From: Rhynchopus sp. YZ270_cl-10
Lineage: Eukaryota > Euglenozoa > Diplonemea > Diplonemida > Diplonemidae
Reading direction: 5' to 3'
DNA: 64,000 bases
Assembly (NCBI GenBank): GCA_964035575.1
Contig: OZ037849.1
Coordinates: 1,364,001-1,428,000 of the forward strand
A program made the translations under genes and the position numbers. The notes below the pieces were generated by a model that worked only from the letters and a program-made list of their open reading frames with translations, had not been told where the DNA came from and searched no databases. The stretch's first letter is position 1. Each line of letters starts with the position of its first letter. Positions 28,782-38,676 of the stretch are shown here, in pieces.

Positions 28782-29834
28782 GGTGCTCGCTCTCCATACC
28801 TAGACCCTCGAATTTTTTTTTTGCCCCTATATCATACTTGGACCGCCCGAAATATATTTCGGGCGAATTCGGGCGAATTTTTCGGGCGCGGATCCCGAGC
28901 GCCCGAAATGTGCCCGAAATATATTTCGGGCGTTTTAAAGGGAATTTATACGTAATTCGGGCGAATTCGGGCGCATTTCGGGCGAATTTGGGCGATTTCG
29001 GGCAGATTCGGGCGAATTCGGGCGCACAACCAGTATCTTATGTGTGCTGGGAAGCATGCCACCAGTGTAAAAATCTAACGCTTTATTTGAAAGATTGGCA
29101 CAAAATTTGTTCAAAGAAAAAAAAATTGAGCAAAAATTCCTAGTAGAACCCAACTTATATGAGTGCAGCTCTGTTAGCAGCCACGTATAAAACCGATTTC
29201 CCTAACAATTTACACTAAAATACTACTAAAAACGTAAAAAGGCGATTTTTCACGTTTTTGGGCATCTCCTGAGCAACTACAGGCCCGAAACACCCCCCAG
29301 AATGGGTCAGAACCACCCTGTGACCCGAAAATTCACAAAAATTCACCCTGCAATACGAAAAAATAGTGAAAACCCGGTTCATAGTGTGTTTTGGGTGGGA
29401 ATAAGCAAATGATAGTCAGAAAACCCGTGATTTGGTGGTGATTCTCATGGGCCTCCAAAGTGCACTCAGGTGTACAAAAGTTTTCGATTATTGCTTATTT
29501 TGACAGATTTGACATCAAATATTTCCAAATATAAAAAGTTTTTTGCGAAAATGAGTAGAACCCTACCTAATCGGTTTTCACTAAGGAAAAAGCGCCCGAA
29601 TTCGCCCGAAATCTGCATTTCGGGCGACTTCGGGCGTTTTCGGGCGAATTCGGGCGCACAAAATCGCCCGAAATCCGCCCTTAATTCGCCCGAAATCGCC
29701 CGAAATGCCCGAAATATATTTCGGGCGGTCCAAGTATGCTATATTGGGCTAATTTCGACGATTTGAGGCCATTAAAAGCAAAATTTGGCACTTTTGAGCA
29801 TCTAGGGGGGTCTAAAACGCGGTTCCGCGAACCC
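28782..29834 (+). mobile_element. MITE-like element interrupted by the 28832-29739 element
   Basis: The outer halves 28782-28831 and 29740-29834 together match the uninterrupted 142-bp element at 13224-13365, in opposite orientation. The ends are GGTGCTCGC...TAGACCC at left and GGGTCTA... at right, with the right end more diverged. Confidence 0.75.
28832..29739. mobile_element. 908-bp inverted-repeat element with CGGGCGAATT subrepeats and TATA target duplication
   Basis: The termini are inverted: TCATACTTGGACCGCCCGAA at left against the complement of ...GGCGGTCCAAGTATGC at right, continuing into many GCCCGAAATATATTTCGGGC palindromes (28848-29035 and 29590-29735). TATA flanks both ends (28828-28831, 29740-29743). 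The centre (29040-29580) is AT-rich without a convincing frame. It is a non-autonomous DNA-transposon-like or fold-back element; superfamily unknown. Confidence 0.75.
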
Positions 29835-29915
29835 AAAATTTCGTGATTTTTACCAAAAACAAGTCGATTTTTGAAAAAATCTCAAAAAAAAAAATCCCAA
29901 TTTTTTTTTTTCACA

Positions 29916-30241
29916 ATTTTATTTTTCCTTCCTTCAAAACTACACACACAACGCTTTTTTGGTTTTTGGGAGACACACAAGGTGCCAGGTTCTATGATAA
30001 GCACGGAACCACCCTGCACCTGTTTGTCATATTGTTTCCCGTGCAATACATGGAGAAACGTTTCGCACTCGAAAGCTTTTTGATAAAAATTAGCGAAATA
30101 CAAAAACCGGCGCGTGTGGAAGAAAAAAGGAGAGAAAAATATTTTTTCTGATTCAAAGTGGTGTTTACGTTTTGGGTACGGGGCGGAGAATAAAATCTGT
30201 TCGATAAAAGAAACGCGAGCTTATTGTTTTATCTTGTTCAG
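29916..30241 (-). repeat. Dispersed retroposon-like repeat, copy 2 (uninterrupted)
   Basis: Reverse-strand copy of the 2.1-2.6 kb repeat without the extra 170 bp. The 3' end (low coordinate) is the shared GGAAGGAAAAATAAAAT. The 5' part (30075-30241) ends near CTGAACAAGATAAAACAATA. No protein frame. Confidence 0.7.
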
Positions 30242-30651
30242 TGTTTTTGAGGCCTGCTCACTACACCCTAGGTACCCTTCTGGGACCAAAAAGTCAAAAA
30301 AAGCAAGAATTGGGCTGTTTTGAGCATCTAGAGTTAATTCCCAGTCATTTTCTGTACCACCAGTGCATTTTGTATGGGCCAGCGCCTTGTCAAAAAATCA
30401 AAAAATCTCAAAAAAAAAATTTTTTTTTTCGGGAAAATTTCGACCCCTGAGTTGGGTTTTTGGGCACCAAAAAGTGCAAAAAAACGCAAAAATCGGGTGT
30501 TTTGACGATTTGGGGGTAAACATATGCATTATGCACCTTATGCATTACTACAGGGGCCCACAATTTCGACTTCTCCTTAGCAAATTCCGTCACATTTTTT
30601 TTTTTGCAACTGACGCGCTGGAGAGGCCCTGGCCAAACATGGCGTGTTAGG
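30242..30651. other. Intergenic, A/T homopolymers, no gene seen
   Basis: Short frames only, no recognisable product. Similar low-complexity text (TGGGTTTTTGGGCACC, CAAAAAAACGCAAAA) recurs near 56800-57060. Confidence 0.35.
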
Positions 30652-30782
30652 GGAAATATATTCGTCGCACAGATTAGATCAGAGACCCCACCCGATATGT
30701 TTTTCATTTTACCTCTCGTGGAAGCGTGCAATGCAACAAACGGTCGAGATCTGATCAAGCGAAACGGATATATTTCCCGATT
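30652..30782. repeat. Fold-back segment with imperfect 38-bp inverted arms
   Basis: GGGGAAATATATTCG..AGATCAGAGACC at 30652-30690 is inverted at 30744-30782 (GGTCGAGATCTGATC..ATATATTTCCCG). The arms pair over about 38 bp with several mismatches. No coding capacity. Confidence 0.55.
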
Positions 30783-31261
30783 TTGGCAAAGCATGGATGT
30801 ACAAAGTACTTTTTTCCAGAAAGTAAAAAAAAGTAGAAAAATCCCAGTACTTGATACTTCAAGTACTTGACCCGTTTTTTTTTTTTTTTTTACTTGATTA
30901 CTTTTTTTTTTTGCATCAAGTACTTGATTCGGCAAAAAAATGGAAAAGTACTTGAATAAATTCAAGTACTTTTCCATTTTTTTTACTTTTTTTGCCAATT
31001 CAAGTACTTCATGGATGTAGAAAGTACTTCACGTACTTTTTTTTTTAAAAAAAAAGTAAAAAAGTACGTGCCGAAAAATGGAAAAAAAAAGTACTTTTTT
31101 TTTTTTGAAAAAAAAAAAGTACTTTTTTACCCATTTGGGTGTGGGTTCATATTTCGTGAAAATTTTAGTCACTAAAATTTTGTCCATTTTTCTGTATATC
31201 CCCCACCACAGAATGGGCGGATTCCGGAAATGCAAATGCGGGTGTTTTCGGGCATTTTTAT
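30783..31261. repeat. Left part of AAGTACTT fold-back repeat (LINE target)
   Basis: Rich in AAGTACTT palindromes, including a perfect 16-bp-arm hairpin at 30941-30976. Positions 31050-31261 match 56286-56494 almost exactly. The match resumes at 39730, on the other side of the LINE. CATGGATGTA(C/G)AAAGTACTT occurs at 30792 and 31012 and, inverted, near the right ends at 39934-39960 and 56736-56755, so it marks the inverted termini. Confidence 0.75.
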
Positions 31262-31594
31262 TTTTTTTTTTTTGCACTTTTCTTTAATAATCTGTATTCT
31301 GTAACCTCTCTCTATTTTACGGCAGGTGTGACCGGTTGAGGTGATACTTCCGGACTGAGGAAGGGCATTCTTTTACTTTTTTTTCTGTGTGTTTGTTTTC
31401 TTGTTGTAGTCTTTTTTGGTGAAGGGGCTTGGCCGACGACACTGAGAACCTCTTTGGTTCATAGCTGTTAACGACGTCTGGTCCTACCTAGCTGTACACT
31501 CTAATTCTAAAAATAAAATAAAATAAAACCAATAGGCAAAGGGGGAGGGGGGAGGCTAAAAGCCAAACAAAAGTAAAGAATGAAAAAGAAAAAC

Positions 31595-34500
31595 TCAAGT
31601 GCTCTGGGACGGCCGCGAGTTCCTGCTCCGCTTTAGGCCCCGCAGACGGTTGTAGAGGGTGTAAGCCTCTTCCACCTCGTCGGAGCTCATCGACGGCTTC
31701 TTCGCTTCTTTCCACAGGTAGAGGCAGGTGAGGGCGTCATCCACCGACTGCCAATCCCCTCCCGCTGCCAGCGACTGGTGCTGAAGCGTGTTCGGGTAGA
31801 ACGTGTCCTTCCACGCCTCGGCGGTCGCTGGACACCCCATGTTGTTGAATCCTGGGCAGGGCGCCATACCGGCATAGAACGGCACGTTGGTCGGGAGGGC
31901 TGTAGGTGCGGGTTGAGAGCCACTCTCCGATTGCGTGTACGTGCTGGGGGCCGAAGTGGCGTCAGACATGGGGACTGCGAGTTCTGATTCGTCGATGAGG
32001 TCCATAGAGAACTCGCTGCCCTGCGATGCGGCGGGCGGCTGCTCTCTCGGGTGGACGGAAGAGGGAACTGCCTCAGAGGAAGAAGATACGGGGAGGGCTG
32101 AGTGGGTGTTTGAGAAGCCACTCTCCGTACCGGTCTGAGGTTGTGTTGCCCCGTCCGAACCAGGGTGTGTCTGCGCAGAGGCGCCGGGACGGGCAACTGC
32201 TTGTGCGACAGGGGGCACCGAGGACGCGACCGGAGTAGGGAGGGCTGAATGTGTGGTGGAGTAGCCGCTCTCTTGTCCCTGGACGTCTGATGATGCCTGT
32301 CTCATGTTGCGTTGCGTCTGTGCCCTCCGCGCCTTTGCAGTCTCCACTTGGCTGGTCACGCGAGCTTCACGCTGTACCTTCACCAAGTTAATGCTCTTGG
32401 GGTCAATCATCTCGTGCGCGCGCGCAATGATCCTCGCCGCGCATGGCTTGCTGGACACTGGCAGGGCCCGCGGGCAGGTTGAGGGGAGGGAACGACACGG
32501 CACACACACCCAAACTGAGCACTCCCGACACTCCCAATGACGTTCACGACCGAGGACCGCAGCCGAGCACAGCTCGCATTTCCCGAAATCCGCCCGTGAG
32601 TCTTCCAGGGGGCAGTCCAGAAGCCCCTCGCGTGACACACAAGTGAGAGGCGGCAGGCGCGGGGTCGGTTCATGCATGAGGAGGAACTGCGTCAGCTTCT
32701 CGGGGATATTGACCGGCGTGAAGTGACCTGCGGTGCGGCCATCGTGGGCTAGTGCGAGCACCTGACGGTATCCCACTTCGCCTGAGGGGGTGAAGACCGA
32801 CGGTCGATGGCCACCAATGAACACCACCACCAGGGAATGCAGAGCTCGGGCCAGGCCGCTAACCGTCACCATGTCAGCCCAAGTGTCAGGACGCGCACAC
32901 CCAGCGATGCTCATCTGTCGCGCCCATACTCCGACACTTGGTTCAGCGCGAGCCGCTAAGTCCTCGTCTTGGACCACCTGTGCAATCGCCGCCTGTCTCA
33001 GGGACCCCGCACTCCTCCCGCACTGGTACGCCACGGCATCGAAGCAACAGTCGCCCACTGTGTAGCGGAAGTCCGCGGGAACGGAGCACCCGAGGGAGGA
33101 CAGCTGTAGCGGCAGGGCCGGCGGGGGGTCACATGTCTCCAGCGCCTTGAATGCTGTTGCAGGGTCTTCGCAGGGAGTGGAGGGTACTTCAAGGGTGGAC
33201 GGATGGGTGGATTCCTTGCCCGCTTGTCGGCTCAGCCATGCCTCCATCGCTGCCGTGGCTTCGTCGACGTCATAAAGGGGATCAGGGGCGACGGGAGCGA
33301 CAGGTTCCTCTTCAACTTCACAGTCGTTCTCAGACAAGCGGTACAGATGGTCATCCACGTACGAAGGGAAACGGTCATCGGGAGGGTCTGGCGAGACGTA
33401 GTAGCTTTTGTCGAGGGACACTGCTTTCGCTGGCACTGCTGTGTGCGTGACCGCAAGGCTGAAGCACAGGGCGCCTCTCTTCAGCAATGTGGCGCACACC
33501 TCCCGCTGGACACACACGGCCAGACGTTCGTTCCACTTGACCGATGACAGAACTTTATCCCCGTCCGCTCGCTCCGCAGCCATCTTGTTCAGATGGCGCC
33601 ACAGCGTGTCTGCCTCCGGACCTAGCCCCCCAAGGACCTCGGCTGCAAAGGCTGTGAAGGAAATATGAGCTTTCCTGCAGGCTTCGCCGTGCTTGCCCCG
33701 TTTCGCCGTCTGATGTGTGACCGCGGCGTGTCCCACCGCCCGGGCCGCCCCTTGGACATGCGACTTGGCGAGGGGATTCGCTACCACGCAGTCCACCGCT
33801 CGAGGCTTGCCATCACCGACTCCGATGGAGAAGAAGATGTCTGCCGGTTTGGTCCCTCCGAGGACGATGTGCTTAGGCTCCAGGGACGGAGCGAGGCCCG
33901 CCTTCGAACCCAGCATGCCCACCAGATCGCGTAGCCGGTCATGCCTGCGAATCGTGCAACCCCCATGGCTGCAGTTGAGGGCGTGTATCCCGAACTCATC
34001 CATGGGCCGACCACATTGTTCGCATAGTGCCTTGTCCCTGTGTACCGCAAGACCCAGTCTGAGACGGACCACTGCTCGAAACTCTTCCGGGTTGATGACG
34101 TTTTCTGGGGTGGGTAATGCGGTAATCCACGCCCCCGCCAAGGGCAGCTGAAGGGAATTCAGCCGAGCACGGTCCTGGATGTCCCCTGTGTCGCGCAACT
34201 CAGACACTTGACGTGTGATGATCGGGGCAGACAGATCACGCTGTTTGAGGATTTGCTGGGGCTGTTCCTCTGGGTTCACGCGGGCATCGGCGTCCACAAG
34301 CTCATTGTACCGGGTGGCAGTGTGGCTCCACCCTCCAGCATCCCAACGGTAGTGTTTGTCCAGGTGCTTGCATAAATCGAAGGTGCCACTAGCAGCTCCC
34401 ATAGCGGCAGCGGTCCAGTGGTCGTATGCACGGCGCACCCCCAAGCCCCCTATACGCACGGGGAGGGCAGCTTGCACTCGAGCCGCATCCGGCATCAATG

Positions 34501-37500
34501 CGTCCGGGTCCGACCCTGGCGAACTCAGAATCTGTGCCAGCACCCGGTCCACCTCCTTGTCGTACTTGTCCAGCCACTTGTGATCCCCTTGGTGACGAAG
34601 GGCCCGCATGTAGAAGACAGTTTTGCAAAATCCTTCACAGTGGCGCAAGAGAGACAGAGCCACCTGAGCATCTCCCAGTTTACCCAGCAGGCGGAGTTTC
34701 TTCGAGAATTCAAGCATCGTGCTCTCCATGAACTCGTCGCAGTACTCGTTAGTGCCGATGGGGGCCCCCAGAAAGCTGAATCCCTCTCGGAGCACCTTCA
34801 GGTCCGCCACGGCAAATCCTGCATCCTGGAGGACGGCATCAGTGTGGTTCTTCTCACCTCCGAGGGGGATGAGTTCGCATTTGGAGGAATTCACCGATAG
34901 CCCCAACTTCAGGCTCTCCGACTTTAGTACCTCAAAGGCTTTCGCAACTGCCGCAGGCGATCCCATGAGCGTCCCGTCATCCAGGTACCAAACCGACCGA
35001 TCCACCCCCGGCAGGTCGCGAACCGTTTCCGTCAAGCCCTTCACCACCAGAGAGAAGAGAAGGGGGCCTAGCGGGTCACCTTGCTGCACACCGGACTGCG
35101 ATTGTACCACTACTTCACCGTACACCAGGGAGGACGGATACACGTAGCACCACTCCACAAAACGGGACAGCTTAGGGAGGTGTGCGCGCGTCTGATTCAG
35201 CAAGGTGTTGCGGCACACAGTGTTGAACGCATTGCTGAAGTCAATCTTCAGCACTACTTTGTCCTGGCCGATGTGACGGAAAGCGAAGTCCCGGACTGTC
35301 TCTGTCGCTGCCTCGATGCCACCTTCCACCCCTACCCCCACCTGCTTACCAGGGAGCAGAATGTCCTTCGCTTGCTTCTTCACATCAGCTGCATACGATT
35401 TCGCTGCCAGCCTACGGAGAGTTTCACCCACTGCGATCGGACGGACATCGTTGGCACCTTTGGGGAGCGCCATCAAACGGGCCCCAGCCAGGAAAGGAGT
35501 GACTTCGTCGGGGACTCTGGCTGCGCGGACTGCGTTGAGCACGTGAGTCAAGGCCGGTAGGATGTTGACGTCACTCTCATTCAGCATCTGCTTGAGGTGG
35601 TCCGCACGGAGGCCGGAAGGACCTGCAGCAGTGCCTCGCGGCATGCGTTTCACCAGTGCCAGCACCTGCGCAGGGGTCAAGTCATCTGGGGTGGCGGGCT
35701 TCACCAAAGCCGGGCCTAACTCCACTTTGGATGGGGGCGGAGGGTGCTTGGCCCGCAGAGCTTGCAGTGTGGCTTCAGAGTCCGGGGCGAGTCCCGACGA
35801 AGAGAGACGGGAGAAGGCTGCGGCGGGACGACCCTTCCGAGCTTCAGCGACGCACGCCCGTTCCAGATCCTCAAATATGGGGGCCTCTTGCTCTGCTCGT
35901 CTCCCCGGCACCTGAGCCTGCGCATCCCGCCACAGTGCGGATAACTCGCCTTTCTCCCACCGCTCCAAGTCTTCGATGCGCTTCTCTCGCATGCGCTTCT
36001 TCTTCGTCTTGCCACTTCGGCGAGTGCGGAGGAGCGTTTTCCACAGCATGCCGAACCGGTTCCACGCGGACAGGTCCTTAGCGTTGGCTGCGATGTCCAA
36101 GAGTGCTATGTTCACCGCCTCCGTCACTGCACGAAGCATGTAGTCCGGGATGAACTCCATGACACGGGAGCGGCTTACGGCGATGTCATGCGCAGACGGA
36201 AGAAGGCGATCGTCGTCTACTTCCTGCTGGGACCTCTTTCGGATGGGCGGAACAGCGGATGGTGCGGTCGCCCCCCTGCACGAGAAGCATGTCCCATCCT
36301 TGGCCTTTATGGGGAGGACGTCCCCGCACCGCACGCACTGCGTGAACTTCAGGCGGCGGAGGTCGGCTGCAGGCAGGATGTCGCCTTGCTGGGCGTGCTC
36401 CTGCAAGTGATCCCGCAGCTTGCGGTGCTTAAACTCCGCGCTCCTGTGGATCTTGGAGCCCGAGCAGTGAGGCAGGGGGCAGTAATAACCCTGCGCTGGG
36501 GGGTCGAGGGAGCAAGAGGCGGTGGAATCTGCAGTGATCGCTGCCAACGGATGCGCGGCAATGGTGTCGGGGTTGAGCAGGGAGTAGGGAGCCCCTGCTG
36601 TGAGCAACTCGATAGCGTCGTTGTCGGCGTACACCGCGTCGAAGTGATTGCCCACCCGAGTGATGACCCTCGTCCTCGCGACTTCTTTTGTGGACAGCCG
36701 CGTTGCCCGGATGCGCACCACAGGGTTCTCACCACACTGCACCACGAGGATGTTCTCCCGCCACACGTTCGCCGCAAGGTGGATGGCGAAGTGGTCTCCC
36801 CAGGCGTCACCTCTGAGCCCTGCGACGTACGCATCCAACTGCTTCTGCCCACCCAACATCACTTCACCCTGTGCACGGGTCTCAACGGCTCTGTCGGCAA
36901 ACAGCTCACGAAGCTCAGTACACTCAGCAGCCGTAGGGGGCGGCCTGTTCCTGGTCTGAGCCTGGAACAGCGAGACAAAGAGGCAATTGTCCGACTCGGA
37001 GTTAGGGACGCGGACTGCGGCTCCTTGGGAAATGGAGCTCAGGAAAGCGTCAACCCTCTCTCGTTCAGCATCCACCTGGGCATCCTGTTCGTTCCCACCT
37101 CTCATGGCACCTGGGCCCGCCCAGACGTGACGGCACCGCCCTACTCTGTCTCTGCCAACATGACGCATGCGGAACAGCGCTCTGCTGCGGCGACGGGAGC
37201 CTGCCAGTGGAGGGTTGTCTTGCGGGCAATGCCCCCACGCGACGCAACGACGGACCCCAGACAGGGAGCACCGACACATCAGACGGAGACCCTGACACCA
37301 GGGGTTCCGAGCAATCCATCTGCGGCGACGGCGACGGCGACGTCGGCAGGGCTCCTTCCACGAGAGGGTGTCGGCAAGGAGGGCACGGAGCAACGCCGCG
37401 ACGTGGCAGACCATCAAGGCCCACACAACACCAAGCCCTACGACCCCACACCCACTGACGGAACCAGGAACATCCCGCGCCCCCCAGCTCCCAACCTGAC

Positions 37501-38632
37501 CAACCGACGCCTCCGCACCTCGCCTTCGCACACACACGCGCCTGAAGATGTTGCTGCTGTAGCCGTTGCTGCTGCTGTTGTTGCTGTTGTTGCTGTTGCT
37601 GCTGCTGTTGTTGCCGTAGCTGCTGTTGCTGCTGCAGTTGCTGTAGCTGCTGCTGTTGTTGCTGTTGTTGCTGCTGATGCTGCTGCTGCTGTTGCTGTAG
37701 CTGCTGCTGTTGTTGCTGTTGTTGCTGTTGTTGCTGTTGTTGCTGTTGTTGCTGTTGTTGCTGTTGTTGCTGCTGTTGCTGTTGCTGTAGCTGCTGCTGT
37801 TGCTGTAGCTGCTGCTGTTGTTGCTGTTGTTGCTGCTGATGCTGCTGCTGCTGTTGCTGTAGCTGCTGTTGTTGTTGCTGTTGTTGCTGTTGTTGCTGCT
37901 GTTGCTGCTGTTGCTGCTGCTGCTGTTGCTGCTGCTGCTGTTGCTGCTGCTGCTGTTGCTGCTGCTGCTGTTGCTGCTGCTGCTGTTGCTGTAGCTGCTG
38001 CTGCTGCTGTAGCTGCTGCTGTTGTTGCTGTTGTTGCTGTTGTTGCTGCTGTTGCTGCTGCTGCTGTAGCTGCTGCTGTTGTTGTTGCTGTTGCTGCTGC
38101 TGCTGTTGCTGTTGCTGCTGTTGCTGTAGCTGCTGTTGCTGCTGCTACACCCTACGGTGAGCGACCATGCACCACCGCCCACAACACCCGCAACCACCGC
38201 ACCCGGCGCACAGCCAACCACAGAGCCCAGCGGAGACACCCCAGCGACCACCAGAGACACTAGAGACCCTTGCCGCCTCCCCTCACGTGCACCCTGAAAA
38301 ACAGAGAACAGTTCATTGGAGAATAACACGGTGGCGTTGGGTGAAAAAGCGGTGCAGAAATGTGGATTGCAATACAAAGCCCTCTCGTGACAGTGTAGCG
38401 ACAAAGCACGCAGCCCGCGGTGAACAGGGGGAAAACAGGGGAGAAAAGAACGATAAAGACCCGGCCACCCTACCCACCCGACTCTCTCAGCCGACTCTCC
38501 GCATTTGTTCCCCAGCCTCCCTAAACTCCCATGTTTGCTATTAGTTACTTTTTTTTTACGCACACTACTTTGTGAGCGGAAAGTGTCACGTCGTTCACTC
38601 ACCCAACCGTGCTCCGCAACACCACCAACCAA
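31595..38632 (-). CDS. LINE polyprotein: OTU, zinc fingers, reverse transcriptase, endonuclease, second OTU-like domain
   Basis: Open for 2345 codons. The first about 500, including a Ser/Asn repeat tract, may be untranslated; a better start is the ATG at 37105 (MRGGNEQDAQ). Order: OTU protease (SDNCLF, Cys about 550; VGNHFDAVY, His about 663); C2H2 finger (about 718-745) and CxxC pair; reverse transcriptase (about 1060-1290, DFSNAFN, QQGDPLGP, YLDD at 1216); CCHC-like finger (CEQCGRPMDEFGIHALNC) and restriction-like endonuclease (KPADIFF...RAVDCVV, about 1593-1620); second OTU-like domain (GDCCFDAV about 1858, GHFTPV about 1968); Cys-rich finger (about 2018-2045). It would copy the element's RNA at a nicked target. 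The OTU domains may cut ubiquitin from host proteins; their role in LINEs is unproven. Confidence 0.88.
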   Translation of the reverse strand: MVGGVAEHGWVSERRDTFRSQSSVRKKKVTNSKHGSLGRLGNKCGESAERVGWVGWPGLYRSFLPCFPPVHRGLRALSLHCHERALYCNPHFCTAFSPNATVLFSNELFSVFQGAREGRRQGSLVSLVVAGVSPLGSVVGCAPGAVVAGVVGGGAWSLTVGCSSSNSSYSNSSNSNSSSSNSNNNSSSYSSSSNSSNNSNNSNNSSSYSSSSSYSNSSSSNSSSSNSSSSNSSSSNSSSSNSSNSSNNSNNSNNNSSYSNSSSSISSNNSNNSSSYSNSSSYSNSNSSNNSNNSNNSNNSNNSNNSNNSSSYSNSSSSISSNNSNNSSSYSNCSSNSSYGNNSSSNSNNSNNSSSNGYSSNIFRRVCVRRRGAEASVGQVGSWGARDVPGSVSGCGVVGLGVVWALMVCHVAALLRALLADTLSWKEPCRRRRRRRRRWIARNPWCQGLRLMCRCSLSGVRRCVAWGHCPQDNPPLAGSRRRSRALFRMRHVGRDRVGRCRHVWAGPGAMRGGNEQDAQVDAERERVDAFLSSISQGAAVRVPNSESDNCLFVSLFQAQTRNRPPPTAAECTELRELFADRAVETRAQGEVMLGGQKQLDAYVAGLRGDAWGDHFAIHLAANVWRENILVVQCGENPVVRIRATRLSTKEVARTRVITRVGNHFDAVYADNDAIELLTAGAPYSLLNPDTIAAHPLAAITADSTASCSLDPPAQGYYCPLPHCSGSKIHRSAEFKHRKLRDHLQEHAQQGDILPAADLRRLKFTQCVRCGDVLPIKAKDGTCFSCRGATAPSAVPPIRKRSQQEVDDDRLLPSAHDIAVSRSRVMEFIPDYMLRAVTEAVNIALLDIAANAKDLSAWNRFGMLWKTLLRTRRSGKTKKKRMREKRIEDLERWEKGELSALWRDAQAQVPGRRAEQEAPIFEDLERACVAEARKGRPAAAFSRLSSSGLAPDSEATLQALRAKHPPPPSKVELGPALVKPATPDDLTPAQVLALVKRMPRGTAAGPSGLRADHLKQMLNESDVNILPALTHVLNAVRAARVPDEVTPFLAGARLMALPKGANDVRPIAVGETLRRLAAKSYAADVKKQAKDILLPGKQVGVGVEGGIEAATETVRDFAFRHIGQDKVVLKIDFSNAFNTVCRNTLLNQTRAHLPKLSRFVEWCYVYPSSLVYGEVVVQSQSGVQQGDPLGPLLFSLVVKGLTETVRDLPGVDRSVWYLDDGTLMGSPAAVAKAFEVLKSESLKLGLSVNSSKCELIPLGGEKNHTDAVLQDAGFAVADLKVLREGFSFLGAPIGTNEYCDEFMESTMLEFSKKLRLLGKLGDAQVALSLLRHCEGFCKTVFYMRALRHQGDHKWLDKYDKEVDRVLAQILSSPGSDPDALMPDAARVQAALPVRIGGLGVRRAYDHWTAAAMGAASGTFDLCKHLDKHYRWDAGGWSHTATRYNELVDADARVNPEEQPQQILKQRDLSAPIITRQVSELRDTGDIQDRARLNSLQLPLAGAWITALPTPENVINPEEFRAVVRLRLGLAVHRDKALCEQCGRPMDEFGIHALNCSHGGCTIRRHDRLRDLVGMLGSKAGLAPSLEPKHIVLGGTKPADIFFSIGVGDGKPRAVDCVVANPLAKSHVQGAARAVGHAAVTHQTAKRGKHGEACRKAHISFTAFAAEVLGGLGPEADTLWRHLNKMAAERADGDKVLSSVKWNERLAVCVQREVCATLLKRGALCFSLAVTHTAVPAKAVSLDKSYYVSPDPPDDRFPSYVDDHLYRLSENDCEVEEEPVAPVAPDPLYDVDEATAAMEAWLSRQAGKESTHPSTLEVPSTPCEDPATAFKALETCDPPPALPLQLSSLGCSVPADFRYTVGDCCFDAVAYQCGRSAGSLRQAAIAQVVQDEDLAARAEPSVGVWARQMSIAGCARPDTWADMVTVSGLARALHSLVVVFIGGHRPSVFTPSGEVGYRQVLALAHDGRTAGHFTPVNIPEKLTQFLLMHEPTPRLPPLTCVSREGLLDCPLEDSRADFGKCELCSAAVLGRERHWECRECSVWVCVPCRSLPSTCPRALPVSSKPCAARIIARAHEMIDPKSINLVKVQREARVTSQVETAKARRAQTQRNMRQASSDVQGQESGYSTTHSALPTPVASSVPPVAQAVARPGASAQTHPGSDGATQPQTGTESGFSNTHSALPVSSSSEAVPSSVHPREQPPAASQGSEFSMDLIDESELAVPMSDATSAPSTYTQSESGSQPAPTALPTNVPFYAGMAPCPGFNNMGCPATAEAWKDTFYPNTLQHQSLAAGGDWQSVDDALTCLYLWKEAKKPSMSSDEVEEAYTLYNRLRGLKRSRNSRPSQST
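37541..38147. repeat. GCTGTT-type trinucleotide array within the LINE
   Basis: About 600 bp of imperfect GCT/GTT (reverse strand AGC/AAC) with regular GTAGCT variants. It is open in all three reverse-strand frames: Ser/Asn/Tyr in the long frame, Gln/Leu in another. Absence of stops is therefore not evidence of translation. Confidence 0.9.
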
Positions 38633-38676
38633 CAGGTAATTTTTAGTGTGTGTGGAAGCGTCAACGCATCAAACAA

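Noticed and set aside
29820-29834. GGTTCCGCGAACC as a tRNA-like T-arm
   Set aside because: It is a short hairpin at the degraded end of the outer inverted-repeat element; no acceptor or anticodon stem fits around it.
36188-38263. 691-codon forward frame rich in Ala/Val opposite the LINE
   Set aside because: It is the complement of the LINE protein and its trinucleotide array. No family motif, while the reverse strand has clear OTU and reverse-transcriptase motifs.
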